Positions 1-8,773 of a DNA stretch of 64,000 bases are shown piece after piece. Location of the stretch: NCBI RefSeq assembly GCF_000069185.1, contig NC_010397.1, positions 2,356,001 to 2,420,000 on the forward strand, written 5' to 3'. Position numbers and translations under genes: made by a program. How positions within the stretch are numbered: the stretch's first letter is position 1; each line of letters begins with the position of its first letter. The notes below the pieces were generated by a model. It was not told the DNA's origin. It did no database searches and saw only the letters and a program-made list of their open reading frames with translations. Origin of the DNA: Mycobacteroides abscessus ATCC 19977. GTDB lineage: Bacteria > Actinomycetota > Actinomycetes > Mycobacteriales > Mycobacteriaceae.

Positions 1-1
1 G

Positions 2-301
2 GGTTCGATGATCACCAGTGATCTCATCGCGATTGGACAATCCGGATCGGCCATCTGCCTGGGTCTGCTCTTCGACACCTTCATCATCCGGGCGTTCATG
101 ACGCCGGCGATTGCCGCCCTCATGGGCCGGTGGTTCTGGTGGCCCATGAAGGTGAGCAAGTACGCGACGGACCCGCCGCCGCCCCCGGTGCCCGTTGAGT
201 CGCAGACGCCACCACCCCCGGCTCCTGTACCGGTCGGCCCGAGCCCGGGGCCCGCACACGATGACGCGGTGACCACCGAGTTCCCCCGCCCGCCGGTCTA
301 A
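2..301 (+). CDS. MmpL/RND-family transporter, C-terminal end (5' truncated by window)
   Basis: The reading frame is open to the left edge, so only the last 99 residues are visible. They contain a hydrophobic segment with the pattern [20 protein letters not shown] followed by GRWFWWP. This is the typical last transmembrane helix and exit of mycobacterial MmpL (RND superfamily) proteins, which export lipids or siderophores across the inner membrane. After it comes a Pro-rich cytoplasmic tail with PPPPP and PPPP runs, unusually proline-rich even for this family. The ATG at position 8 lies inside the gene and is not a start. A perfect inverted repeat follows 12 bases after the stop. The MmpL call is from family pattern; which MmpL cannot be told from the tail. 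Confidence 0.82.
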   Translation, partial: GSMITSDLIAIGQSGSAICLGLLFDTFIIRAFMTPAIAALMGRWFWWPMKVSKYATDPPPPPVPVESQTPPPPAPVPVGPSPGPAHDDAVTTEFPRPPV

Positions 302-312
302 ACGGTTGGTGC

Positions 313-349
313 AGTTCGGCCCCCATGCCATGAGCATGGGGGCCGAACT
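313..349. terminator. Perfect 16-bp inverted repeat, likely terminator of the MmpL gene
   Basis: AGTTCGGCCCCCATGC (313-328) and GCATGGGGGCCGAACT (334-349) are perfect complements around a 5-base loop. There is no U-run, which is common for mycobacterial intrinsic terminators. It lies 12 bases after the mmpL-like stop codon. Confidence 0.6.
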
Positions 350-394
350 CGTCTACGGGAATCCAGACAATTGGCAGGCATAAGAACAGGTATA

Positions 395-434
395 AGAAAA
401 AGCCCCGCGGCGTGATGACCACGGGGCTTTTTCT
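395..434. terminator. Bidirectional intrinsic terminator
   Basis: AGAAAAAGCCCCG (395-407) pairs with CGGGGCTTTTTCT (422-434). The GC-rich core is flanked by A- and T-runs, so it would give a U-tailed hairpin on either strand. It sits between the convergent MmpL-like gene and the minus-strand gene ending at 449, and can serve both. Confidence 0.75.
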
Positions 435-448
435 GCGCGCTTGTGTGT

Positions 449-925
449 TTAGGGACCGTCCCAGACTGACATGTCGGAAGGGTACTTGCTGCAATTCTCG
501 GTGCCCTTGGCAACGACACCCTTGTTGTTGAAGAAGATCTTGCCCCAGTTGGGCCACTGGGATGTCAGAGCCTCGGGCGGGTAGTTCACCGCGAAGACCT
601 CAGACTCTTCCCGACGCCCCGCATAATCCTTGGCGAAGAATTGGTGAATACGATCGATCGTCGCGTCCTGCACTTGCTGCGGCTTGTTGTTCTTGTCGAT
701 CATGTACCGCGTGTAATAGATCGGGTCATAATCGCGAACCGCGGCCAGATATTGCTCGGCAGTACACGTGGTCTTCAGCATTCGCCGGGGAACCGGGTAA
801 TCATCGGTGGAATCTGCGGAGGCAATGGCGGGAAATGTGCTCGCGGCAATTCCCGCGGTGACTATCGCAATTCCCGCGCTGCGGGCGGGACCACGAAAAT
901 AAGCACGAATAGAGTTCAGGCGCAT
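449..925 (-). CDS. Secreted mycobacterial protein (DUF5078-like)
   Basis: 158 residues. The N-terminus is a signal peptide: basic residues, a hydrophobic stretch rich in Ala/Ile near residues 16-35, and an A-S-A cleavage-like site before DSTDD. The mature part has two cysteines (in KTTCTAEQY and ENCSKYP) that could pair. It also has a conserved-looking core, [23 protein letters not shown] and [19 protein letters not shown]. This pattern is familiar from a family of small mycobacterial exported proteins that I believe is DUF5078; function unknown. The bidirectional terminator lies 15 bases past the stop. The family label is from memory and should be confirmed by a profile search. Confidence 0.7.
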   Translation of the reverse strand: MRLNSIRAYFRGPARSAGIAIVTAGIAASTFPAIASADSTDDYPVPRRMLKTTCTAEQYLAAVRDYDPIYYTRYMIDKNNKPQQVQDATIDRIHQFFAKDYAGRREESEVFAVNYPPEALTSQWPNWGKIFFNNKGVVAKGTENCSKYPSDMSVWDGP

Positions 926-987
926 GGCGCTATTGTAGCGGTTCTCGTGCAGGTCCGGGGTACGGAAGTGACTGATTTGACTCGTGA

Positions 988-1398
988 TTACGAGTTGAAA
1001 TGACCGCAGGTGACGGTGTCATTGACAGGGCCGTTGAAGATCCCGAGCGCCGGGGGCACAGTCAGATCCTGAGAGTCGACCACCACATCGTCGACCTGTA
1101 TCTCGCAGTGCAATCCAACGCCATAGGGCGGCAGCACCCGGACAGTCATCCCGGCTTGCTGCGGGTCTTCCATCACCAGGTTGACTTCCCAGCTCTCACC
1201 GGGTCCGAGACGAGGTTGCTCGGTGCGTCGATCCACCGGATCGGTTTTGAATGTCACGGAGATACCGCGGCCAAGTCCATCGACACGAGCGATGTAACTG
1301 ATGTTGTGTAGCTCGGCTGCGGAGGCTGGTGCTGCCAGAACGGCGAGGGATACCGCCGCCACTCCGACAGTGCCAAGCCCTCTGGTGAGGGGGCGCAT
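988..1398 (-). CDS. Secreted protein with a possible MmpS-like C-terminal domain
   Basis: 136 residues. A clear Sec signal peptide (MRPLTRG, then a Val/Ala-rich core ending at ASAA near residue 28) precedes a small beta-rich domain. Motifs such as [18 protein letters not shown] and [15 protein letters not shown], plus a second cysteine in VTCGHF near the end, recall the periplasmic domain of MmpS proteins. MmpS proteins normally keep an uncleaved membrane anchor, whereas this protein looks fully exported. The MmpL-type gene at the window edge makes the comparison tempting, but the two are on opposite strands and not an operon. It could instead be an unrelated small exported protein. Confidence 0.6.
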   Translation of the reverse strand: MRPLTRGLGTVGVAAVSLAVLAAPASAAELHNISYIARVDGLGRGISVTFKTDPVDRRTEQPRLGPGESWEVNLVMEDPQQAGMTVRVLPPYGVGLHCEIQVDDVVVDSQDLTVPPALGIFNGPVNDTVTCGHFNS

Positions 1399-1440
1399 AC
1401 CGCGAATCCTACCGGGGCCCGCCAGGCCGCGGCAACGTGA

Positions 1441-2439
1441 TTAGTCCAGGTCAGCGGGGTCTTCGGTGTGGTCAACTCCGAGTTGTTCGCAGGCTGTGTT
1501 GAGCACCCGCTGGACTGCCAGGGTGTCCGCCAGCGGCATCACTGAGCTTTGTGCCCTGCCGTTGAGCAGACACTCGGTGACTTCCGCGAGTTCATGGCTG
1601 TAGCCGCCACCGACGGGCGGACGCACCATGGGTTCCGGGGCGGCTCCCTTGCGGTGCAATACGATTTCACGTGGGTGGTGGAAGCGGGGAAGGATGTCGA
1701 TCCAGCCCTCGGTGCCGAAGATGCGAGCCTGGCCCGGCGTGTGGTGCAGGAGCGAGCACAACAGCGTCGCGGTGCGGCCGTCGTCGTAGCGCAGCAGCAA
1801 TCCCGCCTCGGCATCCACCCCGGTGGGAAACAACGAGCCGTGGGCCACGACTGCCGCCGGATCTCCGAGGAAGTACTGCGCCAGCGACACCACATATACG
1901 CCGAGGTCGAGAAGGGCACCGCCGCCGAGTGCGGGATTGAACAATCGATCCTCGCGGTCGAACGGCCGGTCGACGCCGAGGTCTGCCTGCACCTGGCGAA
2001 CCTCGCCGATGGCGCCGTCGTCGACAAGGTCTTTCGCGGCGACGATCGCGGGCTGGAACCGTGTCCACATTGCCTCCATCGCGAAAACGCCACGGGCCCT
2101 TGCGATGTCGATAACCTCCTGTGCGCCGGAAACGGTCGCGGTGAAGGTCTTCTCGACCAGGATGGCCTTGCCGGCGGTGAGTGCGGCGATAGCGGTTTGG
2201 CGATGCTGGGGATGCGGAGTTGCGATGTACACCGCGTCGATGTCTGGGTCGGCGAGGAGCTCCCGATATGAACCGTAGGCCCGGGGAATCTGGTGCGCTC
2301 CCGCAAAGTCCTGGGCACGCGGCAGGGATCGCGAGGCCACGGCTGCCAGCTCGGCTCGGGGCGTGAGGGGGAAATCGCGGGCCACATTGCCGGCGATACG
2401 ACCGGGTCCGACGATTCCCCAGCGAATGGACTCAGGCAT
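1441..2439 (-). CDS. Gfo/Idh/MocA-family NAD(P)-dependent oxidoreductase
   Basis: 332 residues from ATG 2439. The N-terminal Rossmann fold is visible as IRWGIVGPGRIAGNVARDF (a GxGxxG variant), followed by VYIATPHPQHRQTAIAALTAGKAILVEKTF. The EK in that segment is the catalytic-lysine motif of the family. The C-terminal half (about 125-330) is the usual beta-sheet domain. Members oxidise or reduce sugars and cyclitols; the substrate cannot be deduced. I chose ATG 2439 because GGAG lies 6 bases upstream; a GTG at 2451 and an ATG at 2445 are alternatives. The start overlaps the end of the DUF402 gene (stop 2434-2432), so the two are probably translationally coupled. Confidence 0.88.
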   Translation of the reverse strand: MPESIRWGIVGPGRIAGNVARDFPLTPRAELAAVASRSLPRAQDFAGAHQIPRAYGSYRELLADPDIDAVYIATPHPQHRQTAIAALTAGKAILVEKTFTATVSGAQEVIDIARARGVFAMEAMWTRFQPAIVAAKDLVDDGAIGEVRQVQADLGVDRPFDREDRLFNPALGGGALLDLGVYVVSLAQYFLGDPAAVVAHGSLFPTGVDAEAGLLLRYDDGRTATLLCSLLHHTPGQARIFGTEGWIDILPRFHHPREIVLHRKGAAPEPMVRPPVGGGYSHELAEVTECLLNGRAQSSVMPLADTLAVQRVLNTACEQLGVDHTEDPADLD

Positions 2440-2956
2440 GAGCATCTCCACATCTGTCGCGCCAGGTCAACGGCATCCCGGCATCGGCGAGCCAAGCGTT
2501 CAGGTCATGCCCGTGCTTGGCAAGTCCGTCGATGGCCGCAACCGCCCGGCGAATGGCGAGTTCTGCTGTGGCGGTGGTTAACAGTCCCGCTTGGTGTGCT
2601 TCGAGAAGCTCGTCGATATCAGCCAATTCGGTTTCGCGTCCGCCACGCACCACCAGGTCAAGATAGTGGTCGGTGGCTACCCACCGCGATGGCCCGGCGA
2701 CGAACTCCCCGATATCCAGGTAGTAGTCCTGATCGCGCTCGTGGCCCGGGTTGAAATGAAAGATATTTGCGCGCAGTCCTAGTGCCGGAACCAGCCAGGA
2801 CTCCACATAGTGAAACTGCGCGCGCCCGGGTGTCGGCCGCGCCATGTACAGTCCCCACGGCCGTACCTGGTACTGATCCACCGACCGAACGATTCCCTTC
2901 GGGTCGGTGTTGGTCAGTGCCGCCAGGTCGAAGATCTCGTGTTTCGGCGGGTGCAC
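2432..2956 (-). CDS. DUF402-domain protein (Rv1632c-like)
   Basis: 174 residues. The central part (about 30-130) reads as DUF402: [21 protein letters not shown], then [14 protein letters not shown], a [11 protein letters not shown] strand, and a helical C-terminus. DUF402 proteins share the fold of FomD-like nucleoside phosphate hydrolases and of YgaC/YtqA-type proteins; an acidic metal site ([16 protein letters not shown]) fits that, but no activity is established here. In M. tuberculosis a gene of this type (Rv1632c) also sits divergently beside uvrB. Its promoter shares the 67-bp gap with uvrB. Confidence 0.75.
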   Translation of the reverse strand: MHPPKHEIFDLAALTNTDPKGIVRSVDQYQVRPWGLYMARPTPGRAQFHYVESWLVPALGLRANIFHFNPGHERDQDYYLDIGEFVAGPSRWVATDHYLDLVVRGGRETELADIDELLEAHQAGLLTTATAELAIRRAVAAIDGLAKHGHDLNAWLADAGMPLTWRDRCGDAHA

Positions 2957-2994
2957 GGTGGTTTTCTGCCGCCTTCCTCGCTGGTATTGGAGGG

Positions 2995-3017
2995 ATGTCA
3001 GACCCTCGGCTTACCCT
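2995..3017 (+). promoter_or_regulatory. Candidate LexA-independent DNA-damage (PafBC-type) promoter of uvrB
   Basis: ATGTCAGAC, 8 bases, then TACCCT. The published motif for RecA-independent damage promoters in mycobacteria is TTGTCRGTG-N8-TANNNT. The core TGTCAG, the 8-base gap and TANNNT all match; the first base and the last two of the 9-mer do not. The -10 ends 6 bases before ATG 3024, which would make the uvrB mRNA leaderless. Confidence 0.55.
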
Positions 3018-3023
3018 GGGGCC

Positions 3024-5183
3024 ATGGCTTTCGCAACAGAACACCCCATCGTTGCGCATTCCGAGTATCGCCCGGTCACCGATATCTTGCGTACCGAGGG
3101 GCGGTTCGAGGTCGTCAGTCAGTATGAACCCGCTGGCGACCAGCCCGGTGCTATCGCCGAGCTCGAACGCAGGGTCCGCGCGGGGGAGAAGGACGTGGTA
3201 CTCCTCGGTGCCACCGGTACCGGTAAGTCGGCCACGACGGCCTGGCTCATCGAACGCTTGCAGCGACCGACGCTCGTCATGGCACCCAACAAGACCCTCG
3301 CGGCACAGTTGGCCAACGAGCTCCGGGAAATGTTGCCGCACAATGCCGTCGAGTATTTCGTTTCGTATTACGACTACTACCAGCCGGAAGCGTATATCGC
3401 GCAAACCGATACCTACATCGAAAAAGACAGCTCCATCAACGATGACGTGGAGCGTCTGCGGCACTCGGCGACATCCAACTTGCTGTCCCGCCGGGATGTC
3501 GTGGTAGTGGCCTCGGTCTCATGCATCTACGGATTGGGTACTCCGCAGTCGTACCTGGATCGTTCGGTGCAGTTGGACGTGGGGCTGGAGGTGCCTCGCG
3601 ATGCGCTGCTGCGGCTGCTGGTCGACATGCAGTACAACCGCAATGACATGGCCTTCACCCGGGGCACCTTCCGGGTACGCGGCGACACCGTCGAGATCAT
3701 CCCGTCCTACGAAGAGCTGGCCGTTCGCATCGAATTCTTCGGTGACGAGGTAGAGGCACTCTATTATCTGCATCCGCTCACGGGAGATGTTGTGCGGCAG
3801 ACTAATTCGCTGAGAATTTTTCCCGCCACGCATTACGTGGCCGGGCCGGAGCGAATGGGGAAGGCGCTGGAGGGTATCGAGCAGGAGCTCGAGGAGCGTC
3901 TGTCCGAATTGGAAGGGCAAGGCAAGCTGTTGGAGGCGCAGCGCCTGCGGATGCGCACCAACTACGACATCGAGATGATGCGCAATGTCGGCTTCTGCTC
4001 GGGTATCGAAAACTATTCGCGGCATATCGACGGACGCGGTGCCGGTACGCCGCCGGCCACCTTGCTGGACTACTTCCCGGATGACTTCCTGCTGGTCATC
4101 GACGAATCTCACGTGACTGTTCCGCAGATCGGTGCCATGTATGAGGGCGACATGTCGCGTAAACGGAACCTGGTGGACTTCGGTTTCCGGCTCCCGTCCG
4201 CCGTCGACAATCGTCCACTCACCTGGGAAGAGTTCGCCGACCGTATCGGCCAGACGGTGTATCTGTCCGCAACCCCCGGAAACTATGAGCGCAGTGCGGC
4301 GGGTGGCGAGTTCGTGGAACAGGTCATCCGGCCGACCGGGCTGGTGGATCCCAAGGTGGTGGTCAAACCCACCAAGGGGCAGATCGACGATCTCATCGCA
4401 TCGATCCGGCAGCGCACCGAGGCCGACGAACGTGTGCTGGTGACCACGTTGACGAAAAAGATGGCGGAGGACCTCACCGACTACCTTCTGGAAATGGGTA
4501 TTCGGGTGCGTTATCTGCACTCCGAGGTGGACACGCTGCGGCGAGTCGAGCTGTTGCGCCAGCTCAGGCTTGGCGAGTACGACGTCCTGGTGGGTATCAA
4601 CCTGCTACGGGAAGGCCTTGACCTGCCCGAAGTGTCGTTGGTTGCGATTCTGGACGCCGACAAGGAAGGGTTCCTGCGGTCCAGTCGAAGCCTGATCCAG
4701 ACCATCGGTCGTGCCGCGCGCAACGTCTCCGGCGAGGTGCACATGTATGCCGACACCATGACCGACTCCATGAAGGAGGCGATCGACGAGACGGATCGTC
4801 GACGTGCCAAGCAGATCGCCTATAACCAGGCCAATGGAATCGACCCACAACCTTTGCGCAAGAAGATCGCCGACATCCTGGACCAGGTGTACCGGGAGGC
4901 CGAGGACACCGAGGAAGTGGCGGTCGGTGGATCCGGCCGAAACTCCAGCCGGGGTCGGCGGGCTCAAGGCGAGCCCGGTCGCGCGGTCAGCGCCGGGGTC
5001 TTCGAAGGTCGTGACACCAAGACTATGCCGCGCGCGGAGCTGGCCGATCTGATCAAGGACATGACCGAGCAGATGATGACGGCGGCACGCGATCTGCAGT
5101 TTGAGTTGGCGGCCCGGTTCCGCGACGAGATCGCCGATCTCAAAAAGGAATTGCGCGGCATGGATGCCGCGGGCCTGAAGTAG
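3024..5183 (+). CDS. uvrB: Excinuclease ABC subunit B
   Basis: 719 residues, a normal UvrB length. It is the helicase-like subunit that receives damaged DNA from UvrA, opens the helix and recruits UvrC in nucleotide excision repair. Visible are Walker A GATGTGKS (62-69), the beta-hairpin region [16 protein letters not shown] that clamps the strand, the DESH box, the helicase motifs LSATPGNYE and QTIGRAARN, and a C-terminal UVR domain (about 680-715) that binds UvrC. The frame runs upstream to 2907, but MAFATEHP at ATG 3024 fits the family N-terminus and the predicted transcription start. It ends directly against the convergent soxR stop. Confidence 0.98.
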   Translation: MAFATEHPIVAHSEYRPVTDILRTEGRFEVVSQYEPAGDQPGAIAELERRVRAGEKDVVLLGATGTGKSATTAWLIERLQRPTLVMAPNKTLAAQLANELREMLPHNAVEYFVSYYDYYQPEAYIAQTDTYIEKDSSINDDVERLRHSATSNLLSRRDVVVVASVSCIYGLGTPQSYLDRSVQLDVGLEVPRDALLRLLVDMQYNRNDMAFTRGTFRVRGDTVEIIPSYEELAVRIEFFGDEVEALYYLHPLTGDVVRQTNSLRIFPATHYVAGPERMGKALEGIEQELEERLSELEGQGKLLEAQRLRMRTNYDIEMMRNVGFCSGIENYSRHIDGRGAGTPPATLLDYFPDDFLLVIDESHVTVPQIGAMYEGDMSRKRNLVDFGFRLPSAVDNRPLTWEEFADRIGQTVYLSATPGNYERSAAGGEFVEQVIRPTGLVDPKVVVKPTKGQIDDLIASIRQRTEADERVLVTTLTKKMAEDLTDYLLEMGIRVRYLHSEVDTLRRVELLRQLRLGEYDVLVGINLLREGLDLPEVSLVAILDADKEGFLRSSRSLIQTIGRAARNVSGEVHMYADTMTDSMKEAIDETDRRRAKQIAYNQANGIDPQPLRKKIADILDQVYREAEDTEEVAVGGSGRNSSRGRRAQGEPGRAVSAGVFEGRDTKTMPRAELADLIKDMTEQMMTAARDLQFELAARFRDEIADLKKELRGMDAAGLK

Positions 5184-5636
5184 TCAGCCGAGATCGGCAA
5201 GCAACAGTGCGCCGGTCGAGCCGTCGTCGGCCAGGATGTCCGCAGGGTTGAACAGGGCGCATTTCGTCATCGACAGGCAGCCGCAACCGATGCATCCCGT
5301 GAGCTTCTCCTGCATATCGGCGATGGCGTTCTTGCGCGCTTCTAGGTGTGCGTGCCAGCGGCGGGAGATGCGCTGCCAATCGCGGGTGCTGGGGGCGCGA
5401 TAGTCCGGCAGGGTCGACAGCACCTCAGCGACTTCCGATAGCGGGATACCGAACCCTGTTGCCACCCGGATCAACGAGATGCGCCGTAGGGCGTGGCGGC
5501 GGAAGACCCGCACGTTCCCGGAGGTGCGTTCGGCCGGAACCAGTCCGATATCGGCGTAGTAGCGGACGGCGGACACTGCGATTCCGCTACGCCTGGCCAC
5601 CTCGCCGATCGGCAGCAGCTCGGTCTTGCCCTTCAT
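5184..5636 (-). CDS. soxR: SoxR-type redox-sensing MerR regulator
   Basis: 150 residues. The N-terminal winged helix-turn-helix (PIGEVARRSGIAVSAVRYYA) is MerR-type, followed by a dimerisation helix. Four cysteines, C115, C118, C120 and C126, give the spacing CX2CXCX5C, exactly that of the [2Fe-2S] cluster in SoxR. Oxidation of that cluster by superoxide or redox-cycling compounds switches the bound promoter on. It is divergent from the MFS exporter, and a SoxR-like box lies in the 74-bp gap between them, so the exporter is the likely direct target. There is no soxS, as expected outside enteric bacteria. The gene runs tail to tail into uvrB with no gap. Confidence 0.94.
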   Translation of the reverse strand: MKGKTELLPIGEVARRSGIAVSAVRYYADIGLVPAERTSGNVRVFRRHALRRISLIRVATGFGIPLSEVAEVLSTLPDYRAPSTRDWQRISRRWHAHLEARKNAIADMQEKLTGCIGCGCLSMTKCALFNPADILADDGSTGALLLADLG

Positions 5637-5677
5637 GAGGCCTCCTCTATGAAGAGATGTTCGCCGCCCAGAGTTGA

Positions 5678-5695
5678 TCTCAAGTGAACTTTAGC
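5678..5695 (+). promoter_or_regulatory. SoxR-like operator within a long-spacer promoter for the MFS gene
   Basis: TCTCAAGTGAACTTTAGC matches the enteric SoxR box CCTCAAGTTAACTTGAGG at 14 of 18 positions. It lies between a -35-like TTGATC (5674-5679) and a -10-like TACGGT (5699-5704). The 19-base spacer is the elongated spacing that MerR-family activators need. Transcription would start near 5711, on the ATG. Confidence 0.78.
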
Positions 5696-5710
5696 TCATA
5701 CGGTATCGGC

Positions 5711-7147
5711 ATGGTTCGCGAGTTGGGCGCCGGTGGTTGGCGAGATCTGTTGGACGGGCGCCAACTCGGAATCGTCACCGTCCTGGCTGGCGGCGTGGCG
5801 CTATACGCCACGAATGTCTACCTCACCACCAGTCTGTTACCAAGCGCAGTTGTGGAGATCGGCGGCGAGCGCTTCTATGCCTGGGTGACAACGGTGTACC
5901 TGATCGCCTCGGTGAGTGCCGCCACAGTGGTGAGCCCCCTGCTGGGGTGGGCCGGCCCACGCGGCGCGTACCTTCTGGCCTTCGGGGCCTTCGCGGTTGG
6001 CACCCTGGTCTGCGCGGTCGCTCCCGGGATGCACGTCTTGCTTGCCGGACGAGCCGTACAGGGTGCGGCGGGTGGACTGCTGGCCGGGCTTGCTTATGCC
6101 GTCATCAATTTGGCGCTGCCACAGGGCCTATGGACTCGGGCATCGGCACTCACCTCGGCGATGTGGGGTGTTGGAACCTTTGTCGGTCCCGCGGCCGGCG
6201 GTCTTTTCGCCCAATGGGGGCTCTGGCGGTGGGCATTCGGGATGCTGGCGGTCATCACCGCGGGGATTGCCGCGATGGTGCCCTACGTGTTGACGCGCGC
6301 GCAAAAGCCGAACGCCGCGCGTGCCGGGAACCAGGTTCCGGTCTGGTCGTTGCTCGTGCTCACGGCGGCGGCCAGCCTGGTAGCGGCAGCGGGGCTCCAA
6401 TCGACGTTGCCCTTCATGGCCACGTTGCTCGCCGCCGCCGTCGTTCTCGTGATCCTCTTCGTCGCGCTCGATCGTCGCTCCCGGGCATCGGTACTGCCGA
6501 AGGCGGTATTCGCGCGCAATCCGCTGAAGTGGATCTACTTGACGATCGCGGTGCTGGCGGTGGCCTCGATGGCCGAGACGTACATTCCCTTCTTCGGGCA
6601 GCGGCTCGGACATCTGAGCCCTGTCGCTGCCGGATTCTTGGGCGCCACCTTGGCATTCGGATGGACTGTCGGCGAAATGATCAGCGCGTCGGCCCAAGTG
6701 CGGACGGTCTCCCGGGTGGTGTCCGTCGCCCCGGCCGTGGTGGCGGCTGGGCTGTTTCTGGCCGGAGTATTACAGCGCGACGGCGCCACCGTCCTCGAGA
6801 TCGGGTGCTGGGCACTCGGCTTCGTCGTCACGGGTGCGGGTATCGGGATGGCCTGGCCGCATCTGGCGGCCGCAGCGATGTCGGTGTCTGACGACGGTTC
6901 GGAAAGCGGGACCGGTGCCGCGGCCATCAGCACCGTACAGCTGATCGCCGGAGCTCTTGGCGCCGGACTGGCCGGTGTGTTCGTCAACCTCGGCGGATCG
7001 GCCAGACACGGCGCACAGCTGTTGTTCGTGGGGTTCGCCGTGATGGTGCTGTGCGGTGTAGTGGTGTCTGTCAGGGTGTTTCGCACGGGCTCCGCATCGG
7101 AGATGACGGATCGGGCCGGGCAACAGGCGGTTCGCATCCCCAGCTAG
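5711..7147 (+). CDS. MFS multidrug exporter (Rv1634-like), probable SoxR target
   Basis: 478 residues with about 14 hydrophobic segments, the size of the drug:H+ antiporter DHA2-like group. The first helix starts near residue 30, after a short cytoplasmic lead (VRELGAGGWRDLLDGRQ). GRAVQGAAGGLLAGLAYAVI resembles antiporter motif C-type glycine-rich helices. M. tuberculosis has a similar gene, Rv1634, just after uvrB, annotated as drug efflux. GTG 5684 would extend the frame by 9 codons, but it lies inside the SoxR operator and upstream of the predicted transcription start, so ATG 5711 is preferred, giving a leaderless message. Likely job: export of redox-active compounds on SoxR activation. 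Confidence 0.88.
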   Translation: MVRELGAGGWRDLLDGRQLGIVTVLAGGVALYATNVYLTTSLLPSAVVEIGGERFYAWVTTVYLIASVSAATVVSPLLGWAGPRGAYLLAFGAFAVGTLVCAVAPGMHVLLAGRAVQGAAGGLLAGLAYAVINLALPQGLWTRASALTSAMWGVGTFVGPAAGGLFAQWGLWRWAFGMLAVITAGIAAMVPYVLTRAQKPNAARAGNQVPVWSLLVLTAAASLVAAAGLQSTLPFMATLLAAAVVLVILFVALDRRSRASVLPKAVFARNPLKWIYLTIAVLAVASMAETYIPFFGQRLGHLSPVAAGFLGATLAFGWTVGEMISASAQVRTVSRVVSVAPAVVAAGLFLAGVLQRDGATVLEIGCWALGFVVTGAGIGMAWPHLAAAAMSVSDDGSESGTGAAAISTVQLIAGALGAGLAGVFVNLGGSARHGAQLLFVGFAVMVLCGVVVSVRVFRTGSASEMTDRAGQQAVRIPS

Positions 7148-7160
7148 GCGTCACAGGTGT

Positions 7161-8612
7161 ATGAACGACACCATGCACCGGATTCTCACTCTCGCCGTCG
7201 CCGTGCTCGCCCTCGCGTCCTGCGGAACAACGCAGAACCAGGGTTCTCCGGCGACCACCGTCCCCGCCGTCAACGACGATCGCGGCGCGTTTCGAGATCT
7301 GTACCGGGAATTGGTCGAAACCAACACAACGGCGTCGCAGGGGAGTTGCACCGAGGCCGCGCAGAAGATGGCCGCGCGCCTCAAGGGCGCCGGATACGCG
7401 GACAAGGACCTGGTGTTTTTCAGCCCGCCGGATCACCCCAAGGACGGCGGGCTGGTGGCGACTCTGGGTGGCTCCGATGCTGCCGCCAAACCGATTCTGC
7501 TCCTGGCACATATCGACGTCGTCGAGGCCAAACGCGAGGACTGGAAGCGTGATCCGTTCACGCTCGCCGAGGACAATGGGTATTTCTATGCGCGCGGAGC
7601 CGAGGATGACAAGGCGATGGCCGCAATCTTTGTGGACAGCCTGATGCGGTACCGCACGGAGAATTTTGTCCCGAAACGCCCGATTCGCGTCGCACTGACC
7701 TGCGGTGAAGAGGGCGGCGGCCAGGTCAACGGTGCCGAGTGGCTCCATCAGAATCGGCCCCAGCTCGTTGACGCCGAATTCGTCATCAACGAGGGTGCCG
7801 GTGGCGATCTGAATGAGGACAACAAACCCGTTCTGCTGGAAATCCAGGCAGGTCAGAAGATCTATCAGGACTTCACCCTCGAGGTGACCGACGAGGGCGG
7901 ACACAGCAGCCAGCCCGGATCGTTCAATGCGATACAGGCCCTCGGGGCGGCCCTGAACCGTCTTGCCGCCACGCCGTTCCCCGTCCAGCTCAACGACATC
8001 ACCCGGGCCTACTTCAAGGCTCAGGCCCCGCTGCGGCCGGGTGAGGTGGGCCAGGCCATGTCGACAATCGTTGCCAATCCGCAAGATCCGGCCGCCGTAG
8101 CGGTACTTTCGAGAAATCCCCTCTACAACGCGATGTTGCGTACCACCTGTGTGCCGACGAAAATTGAAGGCGGACATGCCAACAACGCGTTGCCGCAACG
8201 TGCTACCGCCAATGTGAACTGCCGAATACTGCCCGGGCCAGGCTCGGTGCAGCAGGGAGCCCAGGACGCCATCGTCAAGGCCGTCAACGACCCCAAGATC
8301 ACGGTGAAGCCCGCCGCACCCTTCCGCGCCAATGTTGCGAGCGTCCCGCCGTTGACTCCGCAGATCGTGGACCCCATCAAGGCCGTGGCCGGTGCGATGT
8401 GGCCGGGTGTGCCCCTGGTGCCCACCATGTCCACCGGCGCGACAGACGCGATCTACTTCGGCCGTACTCCTGTGTACGGACTCAGCGGCATATTCGCCCA
8501 GCCGGGGGAGACGCACGCGCACGGTCTGGATGAACGAATCCAGGTGAAATCCCTCTATGACGGCCGCGCGTTTCTGTATCAAGTAGTCAAGCTCTACGCG
8601 AACGGCGCGTGA
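7161..8612 (+). CDS. M20-family metallopeptidase, lipoprotein
   Basis: 483 residues. A lipoprotein signal peptide ends in the lipobox LAS-C21, so the enzyme should be anchored outside the inner membrane. The di-zinc M20 motifs are present: LLLAHIDVVEA (H117, D119), GAEDDKA (bridging Asp 149/150), TCGEEGGG (catalytic Glu 183/184 region), and a late GETHAHGLDE giving the last His ligand. A lid/dimerisation domain occupies roughly residues 235-360. Families of this kind cleave dipeptides, N-acyl amino acids or carboxypeptidase substrates; the exact substrate is not evident. Start ATG 7161; ATG 7173 (MHRIL) would give an equally good signal peptide. It lies 13 bases after the exporter stop, so readthrough is possible. 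Confidence 0.88.
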   Translation: MNDTMHRILTLAVAVLALASCGTTQNQGSPATTVPAVNDDRGAFRDLYRELVETNTTASQGSCTEAAQKMAARLKGAGYADKDLVFFSPPDHPKDGGLVATLGGSDAAAKPILLLAHIDVVEAKREDWKRDPFTLAEDNGYFYARGAEDDKAMAAIFVDSLMRYRTENFVPKRPIRVALTCGEEGGGQVNGAEWLHQNRPQLVDAEFVINEGAGGDLNEDNKPVLLEIQAGQKIYQDFTLEVTDEGGHSSQPGSFNAIQALGAALNRLAATPFPVQLNDITRAYFKAQAPLRPGEVGQAMSTIVANPQDPAAVAVLSRNPLYNAMLRTTCVPTKIEGGHANNALPQRATANVNCRILPGPGSVQQGAQDAIVKAVNDPKITVKPAAPFRANVASVPPLTPQIVDPIKAVAGAMWPGVPLVPTMSTGATDAIYFGRTPVYGLSGIFAQPGETHAHGLDERIQVKSLYDGRAFLYQVVKLYANGA

Positions 8613-8713
8613 TCGTCCTCATAACCAGATTGAGGCGCGCGCCATACCTGTCCGGCGATCCGACGAGGGAAAATCACCCCTATAGCCCGACACAATCGGC
8701 CAAATGACGCATG

Positions 8714-8737
8714 GCCGGGCCCCTTCCCGGCTAATCT
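8714..8737 (+). promoter_or_regulatory. Hairpin and -10 element upstream of the universal stress gene
   Basis: GCCGGG (8714-8719) and CCCGGC (8726-8731) form a small hairpin around CCCCTT. It abuts a good -10 hexamer TAATCT (8732-8737). Transcription would start near 8744, leaving about 30 bases before the ATG. Confidence 0.4.
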
Positions 8738-8773
8738 CATCTGGCCTGGTCAAACGGAACTGGAGGACCTTTC

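Noticed and set aside
1539-2495. 318-codon minus-strand frame overlapping the Gfo/Idh oxidoreductase
   Set aside because: The Ser/Arg-rich composition is typical of an off-frame translation of a GC-rich gene.
5684-5686. GTG 5684 as the exporter start
   Set aside because: It lies inside the SoxR-like operator and upstream of the predicted transcription start.
7071-8582. 503-codon open frame on the minus strand opposite the M20 peptidase
   Set aside because: The plus-strand gene has a lipobox and full zinc motifs. The opposite frame is a high-GC shadow with no ribosome-binding site or recognisable motif.
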